Origin: Spongiivirga citrea
Lineage (GTDB): Bacteria; Bacteroidota; Bacteroidia; Flavobacteriales; Flavobacteriaceae
DNA length: 64,000 nt
Assembly (NCBI RefSeq): GCF_010671565.1
Contig: NZ_JAABOQ010000005.1
Location: forward strand, 248,001-312,000
Reading direction: 5' to 3'
The position numbers and the translations under genes were made by a program. Below, in pieces: positions 41,826 through 50,706 of this stretch (positions are counted from its first letter, which is position 1; each line of letters opens with the position of its first letter). Below the pieces are notes generated by a model. The model worked only from the letters and a program-made list of their open reading frames with translations, searched no databases and had not been told where the DNA came from.

Positions 41826-42320
41826 TTATTTGTTTAAAAGATTATTGGTGGTATTGATGGTTTCGTAACCACAAACAGCTTTGCCATTGCTATCCGTTCC
41901 TATAAAATACCACATAGCCCAACCCCCAAATAGATTGGTGTCGACACGCCAATTTTTGGCCCATGTATAAGGCTCTGCTTGTTTCATTTTTTGTTTTTTG
42001 GTGCCGAAGGTTTTATCTAGTTCTTTTAACGGATAGGATTTTCTAAGATTCCATTTCCCATTGTAAAACAAATAGGCGCCATACTCAGTAATGATTATGT
42101 CACTTTGTTTACATAAAATTGAGGTCATGTGTTTCCAGTAGTATGCATTGTCAATCTTGATAGGGTCATTCTGTTTAGGAAAGTGAATGACATCTATATT
42201 TCTTTCTAGACCTTGAAGTTTTTTAGGCAAAGGTTCACCCCCGGTCGGTCCCGACCAATCTCTTTGAGCGTTTAGGGTGCAACCTAAAAACATTGCCGTT
42301 ATTAAAATTAGTATTCTCAT
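41826..42320 (-). CDS. Secreted protein of unknown function
   Basis: A 164-residue protein with signal peptide MRILILITAMFLGCTLNAQ. The mature part has aromatic-rich segments (YYWKHMTSILCKQSDIII, WNLRKSYPLKEL, WRVDTNLFGGWAMWYFIG) but no family I recognise. Its start overlaps the stop of the preceding gene by 4 nt, and it is 3 nt from the YceI gene, so the three are co-transcribed and translationally coupled. Confidence 0.8.
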   Translation of the reverse strand: MRILILITAMFLGCTLNAQRDWSGPTGGEPLPKKLQGLERNIDVIHFPKQNDPIKIDNAYYWKHMTSILCKQSDIIITEYGAYLFYNGKWNLRKSYPLKELDKTFGTKKQKMKQAEPYTWAKNWRVDTNLFGGWAMWYFIGTDSNGKAVCGYETINTTNNLLNK

Positions 42321-42721
42321 TTTTTTGATTGTTTAGTTGCTGTCCAAACGGCTAAAAAATCCTTTTTTAAGGAATGAGTGCTACCATATAGGACGCCATT
42401 TTTTAAATAAAAACTAGTATTATAATCACCGCTATTATCTCCTGACACCAAGGCGCCATATATAATACCTCGTTGGGTGTTTATTCGTGCTTCCTTAATT
42501 GGAACTCCTTCTCGATAAAAAACACCATCAAAAGAGCTCTTATTGATTTTGTCGATACGCATCATAGCGAAATTGCTATCTGTTTTGTCTTGAGGACTCA
42601 TGTCTAGTTTCCAGGTCCCAATAAGTTCGTTAGTATTAATGTTCTTTTTTTGAGCTGTTGCACATTGAATGGCAACAAAGGATATTAATAAGATTACTAG
42701 TTTACTTGATACATGTTTCAT
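42317..42721 (-). CDS. Small secreted lipocalin-like protein
   Basis: Signal peptide MKHVSSKLVILLISFVAIQCATAQ, then a 110-residue mature protein opening NTNELIGTWKLDMSP, a common start of lipocalin-like folds in Bacteroidota. The rest is beta-rich (GVFYREGVPIKEARI, SFYLKNGVLYGSTHS). No enzyme motif is visible. It is the first gene of the three-gene unit ending with YceI. A ligand-binding role is an inference from the fold pattern only. Confidence 0.75.
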   Translation of the reverse strand: MKHVSSKLVILLISFVAIQCATAQKKNINTNELIGTWKLDMSPQDKTDSNFAMMRIDKINKSSFDGVFYREGVPIKEARINTQRGIIYGALVSGDNSGDYNTSFYLKNGVLYGSTHSLKKDFLAVWTATKQSKK

Positions 42722-42839
42722 TTTTTGATTTTTTAAATGTTGAGTTCAAATATCAAATAGAAACAACAGGAAATCGTCCCATTTATAAAAATGAAACCTT
42801 TTTTAAGTCGAGAATTGGTGTCAATTAGCTAAATGAGAC

Positions 42840-43976
42840 CTAGAGGTTGGACTTAAGAAAACTTGGAGATTTTCCTGTAATCTTTTTGACAGCGCGGTTA
42901 AAAGAGGCTTTAGAATTAAAACCTGCTTCATGCGCTAATGCAAGTAGGGTGTAATTTTGATTTTTAGAATCTTGAAGTAATCTTTTTACTTCTTCAATAC
43001 GTAATTCGTTAATGTAGTCAGTAAATTTCTTTTCAAGAACCGTACTTAGTGTTTTGGTCAATAAATAAGGCTTAACATCGAGCGCTTTTGACAGTTTATT
43101 TAGGGTCAGATCAGGATCTTTGTATAGCGCTTCTTCGGACATCAGCTTACTTAATTTGGTAGCTATGTCATCTAGTTGGTTGCGTTTTTCATCGGAAAGT
43201 TCTTCTTTAATAATAAGTCCTTTATGGTCTTTTCTTTTATACCCTTCGATACCGATCCAGTAGGTAAGTATGGAGATTCCTATAAAAAACGGATAGTAAT
43301 AGAATCGCACAAAATAGAAATAGTTCATCGTTCCTTTTCCAAAGAAAGTGTTGACGATAAAATCGACCAAAAGAACAATCATCATCAAAATAAAATAGAC
43401 TTTAAATGCGAGTACGATTTTTTTGATCCATTTAATTCGGTCTATATCAATTTTAAAATTTAGAGGAGCCGTTGTTAGTAGTTTTTGGGCTTTAAAAGAA
43501 TAAATAACAATGAGCAAACTAGCTACAAAGTAAATGGTGGCATTGTTCATCCATACAACATAACCCCAGTAACCTAGCCAACTCAGACTTTCTCGTGTTC
43601 CTTCCCAGTATAAATTCTGTAATCTAACGAAAATGCTAAACCCTATTTGAATAACTAAAGGAATAAAATGAATAAGGTGTTTTCTATTCATTTTAAAATT
43701 AGGTGTAATTAATGCCTTTATATAAAAGAAGAGTAAAGGTCCGATAGCCCAGTTGAGGTCTATGAGTACGTAATAAAAATTATCATAACGGCCATAGCCA
43801 AAAAAGCGTAGAATTTGTACAATCAACCTATAGGAAAGCAAAAACAAAATCGCTGCAAGTAGTTGGTTAGCAACCTTGTTTTCTGTTTTACTTTTAAGTA
43901 ACCCGATTCCAAATACGATACCCTGTGCTGCCCCGATTGATAGTAGGATGGCAATTAGGACTTCGGCGGTGTTCAT
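42840..43976 (-). CDS. AraC-type transcriptional regulator with N-terminal membrane domain
   Basis: The first 240 residues form about seven transmembrane helices (for example VLIAILLSIGAAQGIVFGIG), and the C-terminal 110 residues form an AraC/HTH_18 DNA-binding domain with LNKLSKALDVKPYLLTKTL and ALAHEAGFNSKASFNRAVKKITGKSPS. Such membrane-bound AraC proteins are frequent in flavobacteria and may sense a membrane or periplasmic signal. It lies between the secreted-protein operon and the arsenosugar glycosyltransferase, on the same strand, so it may control either. The target is unknown. Confidence 0.9.
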   Translation of the reverse strand: MNTAEVLIAILLSIGAAQGIVFGIGLLKSKTENKVANQLLAAILFLLSYRLIVQILRFFGYGRYDNFYYVLIDLNWAIGPLLFFYIKALITPNFKMNRKHLIHFIPLVIQIGFSIFVRLQNLYWEGTRESLSWLGYWGYVVWMNNATIYFVASLLIVIYSFKAQKLLTTAPLNFKIDIDRIKWIKKIVLAFKVYFILMMIVLLVDFIVNTFFGKGTMNYFYFVRFYYYPFFIGISILTYWIGIEGYKRKDHKGLIIKEELSDEKRNQLDDIATKLSKLMSEEALYKDPDLTLNKLSKALDVKPYLLTKTLSTVLEKKFTDYINELRIEEVKRLLQDSKNQNYTLLALAHEAGFNSKASFNRAVKKITGKSPSFLKSNL

Positions 43977-44041
43977 TTAGTGTACTATTCAATATTGAAA
44001 TTTGAATATACTAAAAATTAGTTGGTAAATAGATGCTTTAT

Positions 44042-44809
44042 CTAGGAAGCAATATTTCGTTTGTAATACTGATAAAGTTGGTTAGGAGAAGCACCGAAAA
44101 ACTTCTTTAAATGTATGACCGTGAAGTGATACTGCAATCGCCAAGTTCCGTTGGCATCATACCGTCTTGATGAGGTAGTCACATAATCTGGAATGACGGT
44201 GAATTCTCCTTGATCATAAAGTCTCCCAATAAATTCAGAGTCCTCATAAATTATATAGTCCTCATTAAAGCCATTAAGTGTATCAAACAACTCCCTTTTA
44301 ATAAATAAGGATTGATCTCCCCCACGACAACCTCTTAAATTAAAACGAGTAAACCATTGACTAAATTTGAGTACAAGGTGATCGTTGTCAAACTTCATAC
44401 GAAAACAACCTGCACTTGCATTGTCATTTGCCGCATCAATAATTGCTTTGTCAAAGTTTCTAGGTGGGATCGAATCTGCATGTAAGAAATACAAAAGCTC
44501 ACCTTTAGCCTTTTTAGCACCAACATTCATCTGGCGTGCTCGACCTTTTTTTGAATGTAATAATATTATATCGAGACCCTTTTCTTGAGTTAATCGTTTA
44601 ATTATTTCCTGCGACCCATCCGTACTTCCTCCATCCACGATTAAAATCTCTTTAATATTTGTTGCAGAAGAGTTTTCATACAAATACTCGAGAAGCTGGA
44701 CAATATTGTCCGCTTCGTTGAGTATCGGGATGATGATGCTTATTTTCAATTTTATTTTTTTTGTGATTTGGAATTTGTTTTTTTGAAAATTGCCTTCAGG
44801 CCTATTCAT
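44042..44809 (-). CDS. TIGR04283 family arsenosugar-type glycosyltransferase
   Basis: A GT2-family enzyme that co-occurs with ArsM and ArsS in arsenosugar clusters. Visible blocks: SIIIPILNEADNIVQLLEYL, ILIVDGGSTDGSQEI, LLYFLHADSIPP, and GCRGGDQSLFIKRELF. Two starts are possible: the ATG at 44809, overlapping the DUF547 stop, or a TTG at 44749 directly before KISIIIPILNE. The first gives 255 aa with an atypical basic N-terminus, so the second may be right. It is separated from the rest of the arsenosugar genes by the plus-strand island at 45820-49578. The acceptor is unknown. Confidence 0.88.
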   Translation of the reverse strand: MNRPEGNFQKNKFQITKKIKLKISIIIPILNEADNIVQLLEYLYENSSATNIKEILIVDGGSTDGSQEIIKRLTQEKGLDIILLHSKKGRARQMNVGAKKAKGELLYFLHADSIPPRNFDKAIIDAANDNASAGCFRMKFDNDHLVLKFSQWFTRFNLRGCRGGDQSLFIKRELFDTLNGFNEDYIIYEDSEFIGRLYDQGEFTVIPDYVTTSSRRYDANGTWRLQYHFTVIHLKKFFGASPNQLYQYYKRNIAS

Positions 44810-45701
44810 TCAAATTCCAATCGTAATCCATATAGCTTAGCTTGGCTTTATTTGAAATTGCCACTTCACTATACTTATTTAAAAAGTCTATTAAGTTGCC
44901 ATCTTTTTTGAAATCTTTACTGAACCACTTGAATATCTTAGAAACTTTTATACTATTTGCGGTTAACTCATTTCTAGATGTGTCAGATAAAAATACTTTT
45001 GTGGCCGTTGTAAGTTGCTCTTCCAAAGTGTCAGCTTTAAAGGCTTCGTTAAAAAGTTGCGGACAAGAAACCGATGCGCAGTTAATAGCAAAATGAATAC
45101 GCGGTTCATCCATTTTACGAAGAATTTGATGTTCTATCTCATTTAAATTATACCATTTTTTGCCGAGTTTAAAGAAACGCGCTCCCCAAGGATCTTTAAT
45201 GTCTTTAATACTTTTTGTGGGATAATTATCGATGATGAGCTTTATAGTAAATGCGTTATAGGCGTTTATCCAATAGGCTAATACATCTTCACGTTTCCAA
45301 TCATCTTTGGGCATATTATTAGATAGTGACGTTAAATATGTTTTTAGCTCAGTGCGATCGGCTTTAAAGGCTTTGTAGTTTACATTACCTTGGTCGGTAA
45401 CGTGCTTTTTTAGCAAGGCATCAAAAACATCATGATCAAAGGCAGTTTCGATTGCTTCTAAGCTTGTTTCTGTTACTTCAATATCATTGTCTTCAGGCAT
45501 CTCTTCAACAACATCTTCAATAACCTCCTCAACAACTTCTTCCTTCATTTCTTCTTGTACCTCTGGTTCTTCCTGAACAGTTTCGACTATTTCAACCACA
45601 GTTTCTTCATTTGTTGCTCTGGTGTCCACTACTTTCTTTGAACTTCCGCATGCAGAAAGCATTATGGCTATAAGTATAATTTGGGCTATTTTCATTTTCA
45701 A
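44802..45701 (-). CDS. DUF547 lipoprotein with acidic linker
   Basis: Signal MKMKIAQIILIAIMLSAC gives a lipoprotein at Cys18. A highly acidic Glu/Val-rich linker spans about residues 30-85, followed by the DUF547 domain: LAYWINAYNAFTIKLII, YNLNEIEHQILRKMDEP, IHFAINCASVSCPQLF and YMDYDWNLNE. The key Cys and Trp positions match the paralogue at 34920. Its stop overlaps the start of the TIGR04283 glycosyltransferase gene, suggesting co-production. The acidic linker probably extends the domain away from the membrane. Function is unknown. Confidence 0.9.
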   Translation of the reverse strand: MKMKIAQIILIAIMLSACGSSKKVVDTRATNEETVVEIVETVQEEPEVQEEMKEEVVEEVIEDVVEEMPEDNDIEVTETSLEAIETAFDHDVFDALLKKHVTDQGNVNYKAFKADRTELKTYLTSLSNNMPKDDWKREDVLAYWINAYNAFTIKLIIDNYPTKSIKDIKDPWGARFFKLGKKWYNLNEIEHQILRKMDEPRIHFAINCASVSCPQLFNEAFKADTLEEQLTTATKVFLSDTSRNELTANSIKVSKIFKWFSKDFKKDGNLIDFLNKYSEVAISNKAKLSYMDYDWNLNE

Positions 45702-45819
45702 TTTTTATTTCTCTATAAGTCTAACAAGCAAAATTTTCCTTACAATTTGCATTGCTAATATTAGTACGTAAATTAGGGAACTAGAGTTCATTTTTAACTG
45801 CAGATAAATAAAAACTATC

Positions 45820-46704
45820 TTGAAATTATCAACATGGCGCGATAGCGGTCAGCATTTTACTTATAAAAATTATCCCATTTTTTATCAGGAAACTACTAGT
45901 GAAAAAGAAGTGTTACTGCTACTTCATGGTTTTCCTACTTCGAGCTGGGACTGGAACAAAATATGGCAACCACTCTCCCAAAAATTTCATTTAATCGCTC
46001 CAGATTATATCGGCTTTGGATTTTCTGCAAAACCCAAAAAATACAATTATACTATTGGTGATCAAGCTTCTTTGGTTGAGCAACTTTTAAGCCTAAAAGG
46101 TATTGATAAGGTACATGTTTTAGCACATGATTTTGGGGATACCGTATTGCAGGAGTTATTGGCGAGATATATCGAACGATTACACGGGAAAGAGTATGGA
46201 TTAGAAATTAAGTCTATCACCTTATTAAATGGAGGTATTATTGCAGGTGTGCACAGGCCTCTACCCATTCAAAAAGCACTAATGAGTCCGATAGGATTAT
46301 TTATTACTCCCTTTTTAAATAAATCAAAACTTCGAAAATCCTTTCAAAATATTTTTGGAAGTAAAACACAACCAACGGAACAAGAAATAGATGAGTTTTA
46401 TAGCTTGATGGAATACAACCGAGGAAAATATGTGTTTCATAAGCTAATAAGATATATGGCAGAACGAGTGGAATATAGAGATCGTTGGGTTGGAGCTTTA
46501 CAGCATTGTCCAGTTCCTTTAGAATTAATCGACGGAAATGAAGACCCAATTTCAGGGGCTCATTTATCAGAAGCCGTTCGTAAACTAATACCAAATTGCG
46601 AAGTTGTAGATTTAACTGAAATCGGTCACTACCCGCAAACGGAAGCACCGGATCTGGTGTTAGAACATTTTTTCAACTTTCATCAAAGACATTTCCCTTC
46701 ATAG
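45820..46704 (+). CDS. Alpha/beta hydrolase, predicted epoxide hydrolase or haloalkane dehalogenase type
   Basis: A 294-residue alpha/beta hydrolase. The oxyanion motif LLLHGFPTSSWDW is near 34-46, the nucleophile is Asp104 in LAHDFGDTV (Asp rather than Ser), and His270 in EIGHYPQTEAPD completes the triad with an acid Asp in the GNEDPI region. An Asp nucleophile is typical of epoxide hydrolases and haloalkane dehalogenases. The start is TTG at 45820 (MKLSTWRDSGQHF); no ATG is available in frame. It leads a plus-strand three-gene operon, with the GMC oxidoreductase 3 nt later, inserted inside the arsenosugar region. Confidence 0.88.
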   Translation: MKLSTWRDSGQHFTYKNYPIFYQETTSEKEVLLLLHGFPTSSWDWNKIWQPLSQKFHLIAPDYIGFGFSAKPKKYNYTIGDQASLVEQLLSLKGIDKVHVLAHDFGDTVLQELLARYIERLHGKEYGLEIKSITLLNGGIIAGVHRPLPIQKALMSPIGLFITPFLNKSKLRKSFQNIFGSKTQPTEQEIDEFYSLMEYNRGKYVFHKLIRYMAERVEYRDRWVGALQHCPVPLELIDGNEDPISGAHLSEAVRKLIPNCEVVDLTEIGHYPQTEAPDLVLEHFFNFHQRHFPS

Positions 46705-46707
46705 CAA

Positions 46708-48342
46708 ATGCAAAACACTTTTGATTATATAATTATTGGTGCTGGGTCGGCCGGTTGTGTGTTAGCCAATAGACTTTCGGAAAACCCTGCTAATTCAGTT
46801 TTGCTAATAGAAGCGGGAGGCAAGGATACCAGCAGTAAAATACATATCCCGGGGGCTTTTGGCGAACTTCATAAAACCAAATTTAATTATGGATTTTATA
46901 CAGAACCACAGCCTTTTGTTAACAATCGTAAAATGCATGTTCCAAGAGGTAAGGTGCTAGGCGGTTGCAGCTCGACCAACGCGATGGCTTATGTTAGGGG
47001 TAATAAAGAAGATTATAATGATTGGGAAAAATTGGGAAATAAAGGTTGGTCTTATGACGACGTCTTACCTTATTTCGTAAAATCAGAACACTTTGATCAA
47101 ATTGAAAAGGTCGATGCTGGTTTTCATCAGCAAGGTGGGGAGTTGCATATTAGTTTTCCTAAGAAGTATAAAAGTCCCTTTTCGAGAGCTTTTATTGCGG
47201 CTGCAGAAAAATCGGGAATTCCTTTTAATGCCGATTATAATGGAAAAAACCAACTGGGAGTTGGCGATTTTCAAATGAATATTAATAATGGAAAACGATG
47301 GAGTACGGCTCAGGGCTTTTTGAAACCAATCTTGAAGAGATCAAACTTAAAGGTTATCACTAATGTACAGGTTTCAAGAATAATCATAAAAAATGATAAG
47401 GCGGTTGGTGTTGAATTTTTATATAAAGGAAGCCCCACAACAATTACCGTTGTTAAGGAAGTAATCTTATCTGCAGGAGCAATTAATTCACCACAAGTTT
47501 TAATGTTGTCGGGTGTTGGTGACAAAGATGAATTGAGCAAGCATAACATTCAGCTAAAAATCGAATTACCAGGGGTTGGAAGGAACCTACACGATCATTT
47601 AATGTGTTTTGTAAGCTGTAAGGCAACTCAACAAAAAGGTCTAAATCACGTGTTGAAGCCAATGAACAAATTAAAAGAATTGGCGAAGTATATGATTAAT
47701 AAGTCTGGCGCTTTAACGATCGGTCCGTTAGAGTCCTATGCATTCTTTAATGCAAATGATATTGAAGATCGAGTTAATTTTCAATTTCAATTTACCCCAT
47801 TTCATATGGGGGCTGGGGATAATGCCAATATGTATGACACCAAAACGCTCCCGACCTGGGACGGCTATACTATTTTACCATGCTTACTAAAACCTAAAAG
47901 CAGAGGTGAAATTAGTTTGAGAAATAATGACCCACATTCACCGCCTATCATACAACCTAATTTTTTGAGTGAAGAAGAGGACTTATTGCAGCTGATCAAA
48001 GGAAGTAAAAAAGCGATCGAAGTAATGCAGCAGGATGAATTTACTAAACACAATGCAGGCTTTTTAGGCATAAATGAACACAGTAGTGATGATGATATCG
48101 CTGCGCACATTAAGAAATATGTAGAGACCATTTACCACCCAGTAAGCACTTGTAAAATGGGAAATGATGAAATGAGCGTTGTCGATGATCAATTGAGAGT
48201 GCATGGTATAGAAAGCTTAAGAGTGGTAGACGCTTCTATAATGCCTGAAATCACTACAGGTAATACCAATGCACCTGTGATAATGATTGCTGAGAAGGCT
48301 GCAGATATGATATTAAATGAGAACAAGCAAGTTGCTAAATAA
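46708..48342 (+). CDS. GMC-family FAD oxidoreductase
   Basis: A 544-residue GMC oxidoreductase (choline dehydrogenase/alcohol oxidase-like). The N-terminal FAD motif is YIIIGAGSAGCVLANRLSE, PRGKVLGGCSSTNAMAYVRG is the GMC signature 1, and AGAINSPQVLMLSGVG is signature 2. The catalytic His is in YHPVSTCKMG and the Asn in TGNTNAPVIMIAEKAADMI. It oxidises an alcohol substrate of unknown identity. It is coupled to the hydrolase (3-nt gap) and the flavin reductase (9-nt gap) in one operon. Confidence 0.92.
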   Translation: MQNTFDYIIIGAGSAGCVLANRLSENPANSVLLIEAGGKDTSSKIHIPGAFGELHKTKFNYGFYTEPQPFVNNRKMHVPRGKVLGGCSSTNAMAYVRGNKEDYNDWEKLGNKGWSYDDVLPYFVKSEHFDQIEKVDAGFHQQGGELHISFPKKYKSPFSRAFIAAAEKSGIPFNADYNGKNQLGVGDFQMNINNGKRWSTAQGFLKPILKRSNLKVITNVQVSRIIIKNDKAVGVEFLYKGSPTTITVVKEVILSAGAINSPQVLMLSGVGDKDELSKHNIQLKIELPGVGRNLHDHLMCFVSCKATQQKGLNHVLKPMNKLKELAKYMINKSGALTIGPLESYAFFNANDIEDRVNFQFQFTPFHMGAGDNANMYDTKTLPTWDGYTILPCLLKPKSRGEISLRNNDPHSPPIIQPNFLSEEEDLLQLIKGSKKAIEVMQQDEFTKHNAGFLGINEHSSDDDIAAHIKKYVETIYHPVSTCKMGNDEMSVVDDQLRVHGIESLRVVDASIMPEITTGNTNAPVIMIAEKAADMILNENKQVAK

Positions 48343-48351
48343 GGATACTAT

Positions 48352-49578
48352 ATGCTGAACAAAAATCTAGAACTGCCTTGTGGTGCGATCCTAAAAAACC
48401 GTTTGGTGAAATCGGCAATGACCGAGCGTATTAGCAATAAGAATTATCAGCCAACAAATGGACATGAGCGACTTTACAGCGATTGGGCAGATACCGGAGC
48501 TGGACTTTTAATTACGGGTAATGTAGTTATAGATAAAAAACATATGGAGTCGGCTGGCAATGTGGTTTTTGATGAAGAAAAGATGCTTCCTAAGCTTAAA
48601 ACATGGGCTAAAAGCGCTGTCAAAAATGGGAATCATTGCTGGGTTCAGATATCACATTCTGGAAGACAAACCAACCGATTTGTTACAGGAAAACCACTAG
48701 CTCCTTCGGCGGTGCAACTTAAAAAAATGGGATTGTTTGCTAAGCCAAAAGCAATGTCCGAGAATCAAGTTAAAGAAGTAATTGAAGGTTTTGTCAATGC
48801 TGCTAAATTGGCAAAACAGGCAGGATTTACAGGAGTGCAAATTCACTCAGCACATGGGTATTTATTAAGTCAGTTTTTGTCACCCAATACCAATCTTCGA
48901 AACGACCATTGGGGTGGGAGTTTAGAAAACAGAAGCCGGCTTTTGCTTCAAATAGTTAAGGAAGTGAGGGCAGTAGTAGGTGATCGCTTTCCCATTTCGG
49001 TAAAACTTAATTCAGCTGATTTTCAAAGAGGTGGTTTCACTGAGGAAGAATCAATTGAAGTCGTTAAATTATTAGATAAAGCTGGAATTGATTTACTTGA
49101 AATTTCTGGAGGTACTTATGAAAAACTGGCTTTCTTTTTATTAAATGAAGAAGGGAATGATATGCCAGAAGTTAAAGAGAGTACTAAGCGTAGAGAAGCC
49201 TATTTTATTGATTTTGCTAAAAAGATCAGAGCAGTTTCTAAGCTTCCATTGTTGGTGACAGGTGGATTCCGATCATATGATTTTTGTAATGAGGTTTTAG
49301 AGAAGGGTGAAGTTGATCTAATAGGGATGGCTAGACCATTTATTACCAATAAGGATGATATCTCTGGGTTTTTAGATGGCAAGATATCTCAACTTGAAAA
49401 CAAAGTATTACGAACCGGAATTGCACAATTTGAAGACAGTGCTGAAGGTGGTTTTTATGCCAGAAATATTATTCGCATGTCGAAAGGGAAAGCGTTTAAA
49501 TTGAACATGAATCCCGTTTGGTGCAGTATGTTTTTAATATTGCATGAATTTAGGAAGGCGATGATTAAAAAAATCTAA
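48352..49578 (+). CDS. NADH:flavin oxidoreductase, old yellow enzyme family
   Basis: An FMN-dependent TIM-barrel reductase of 408 aa. LKNRLVKSAMTERISNKN at the start, HCWVQISHSGRQTNRF, and GVQIHSAHGYLLSQFLSP contain the FMN and active-site residues, and LLVTGGFRSYD with IGMARPFI completes the FMN phosphate site. It resembles the single-domain OYE group; there is no extra Fe-S domain. It is the last gene of the hydrolase-GMC-OYE operon. The three could work in sequence on an oxygenated or unsaturated substrate; the substrate is unknown. Confidence 0.92.
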   Translation: MLNKNLELPCGAILKNRLVKSAMTERISNKNYQPTNGHERLYSDWADTGAGLLITGNVVIDKKHMESAGNVVFDEEKMLPKLKTWAKSAVKNGNHCWVQISHSGRQTNRFVTGKPLAPSAVQLKKMGLFAKPKAMSENQVKEVIEGFVNAAKLAKQAGFTGVQIHSAHGYLLSQFLSPNTNLRNDHWGGSLENRSRLLLQIVKEVRAVVGDRFPISVKLNSADFQRGGFTEEESIEVVKLLDKAGIDLLEISGGTYEKLAFFLLNEEGNDMPEVKESTKRREAYFIDFAKKIRAVSKLPLLVTGGFRSYDFCNEVLEKGEVDLIGMARPFITNKDDISGFLDGKISQLENKVLRTGIAQFEDSAEGGFYARNIIRMSKGKAFKLNMNPVWCSMFLILHEFRKAMIKKI

Positions 49579-49609
49579 TAGCGGCGTTCTCAACGCTTTC
49601 TGCGCTTTG

Positions 49610-49650
49610 TTGAAAAAATAAAGAGCTACCATTTCATCAATGATAGCTCT
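49610..49650 (-). terminator. Terminator of the arsM-containing transcript
   Basis: On the minus strand AGAGCTATCATT / AATGGTAGCTCT, with a 5-nt loop, is followed by TTTATTTTTTC. It lies 24 nt beyond the arsM stop codon and faces the convergent flavin reductase gene. Confidence 0.75.
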
Positions 49651-49673
49651 AATTCATTTGTAAAGGGATTCAA

Positions 49674-50642
49674 CTAGCAGCAACCACCACCATCATAATG
49701 ATACGTACTCTCGCTGATATAAACATCTTCTCTTCCTAAGGCTGCGATATTTGCCGCTGTCTTATCGCATATAGCCAAAGGCTGATTTTTTAGCATTATA
49801 TGCCCGTTTTTGTCATCTAAATATTCGTCTTTACCAAAATAGATTGCTGCTTTACCCGTAAACACGCAAGGACCATCAGCTGGCATTGGATCTTTGATCG
49901 CTGCGACTTCGATAGATTCGATGTAGATTAACTCATCCGTCTCATAATTTGCAGGATCAAGAATACGGTATGGTTTACGTGCACGAATTTCAATGGTTCC
50001 AAAACCAGCATCGGTAAGCATTTTTACATACTCTTTTATTGGTAAACTTCCACTAAGACATAACGCTCTTAGTCGATCATCATTTCTTAGTGCATCATTC
50101 ATTGGTTGTTCGCAAGTGGGATCACTCATTACCAAACAACCGTGTGGTTTTAAGACACGATACATTTCTTTGATGGCTTTTCGTAAATCTTCTTCTTTAA
50201 ATATGTTGAACAAGCAATTTTGTGCTGCTACGTCAATGCTGTTATCTTCAACAGGCAGATTCATTGCATCACCTTTTTTAAGGTCGACAAATTCTGACTT
50301 AAACCAGTCGTTTTCTTCTTCAGCAATTTTGAAGTTATCTCTAGATGCAGTCAGCATTTCATCAACTACATCTATACCAACAACACCGCCTTTTTGTCTT
50401 GAAAAATATGAGAATTGCAACAGCTCCATACCACCGCCAACACCGACATATAATACTTTAGGGTTGTTTACAAGATCACGAGCATGAACGGTGCTACCGC
50501 AGCCATAATTCATTTCTTGCATAATTTTCGGAATTTTTAATCCCGGTAATTCCCATATTGGGTTGGTTGTACAGCATAATCCAACATCTGGGGTTAAAGC
50601 TGCTTCGCGGTATACATCTACAGTAGCATCTAAATAACTCAT
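49674..50642 (-). CDS. arsM: Arsenite S-adenosylmethyltransferase ArsM, arsenosugar type
   Basis: The enzyme methylates arsenite with SAM. An N-terminal Cys pair (Cys23-Cys24 in VGLCCTTNP), Cys48 in NYGCGSTV, the SAM motif VLYVGVGGGMELLQFSYF, VGIDVVDEM, and later cysteines in AQNCLFNIF and SDPTCEQP provide arsenic ligands. The C-terminus ends in GGGCC. This is the longer ArsM form (322 aa) found next to ArsS in arsenosugar clusters. It is the last gene of the minus-strand operon and is followed by a terminator. Confidence 0.92.
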   Translation of the reverse strand: MSYLDATVDVYREAALTPDVGLCCTTNPIWELPGLKIPKIMQEMNYGCGSTVHARDLVNNPKVLYVGVGGGMELLQFSYFSRQKGGVVGIDVVDEMLTASRDNFKIAEEENDWFKSEFVDLKKGDAMNLPVEDNSIDVAAQNCLFNIFKEEDLRKAIKEMYRVLKPHGCLVMSDPTCEQPMNDALRNDDRLRALCLSGSLPIKEYVKMLTDAGFGTIEIRARKPYRILDPANYETDELIYIESIEVAAIKDPMPADGPCVFTGKAAIYFGKDEYLDDKNGHIMLKNQPLAICDKTAANIAALGREDVYISESTYHYDGGGCC

Positions 50643-50706
50643 ATTCTTTTTTTTGCGTTTGTTCTTTCTGAAAGAAAGTTAAGATTGAAAAGACAATCTT
50701 CTAACG

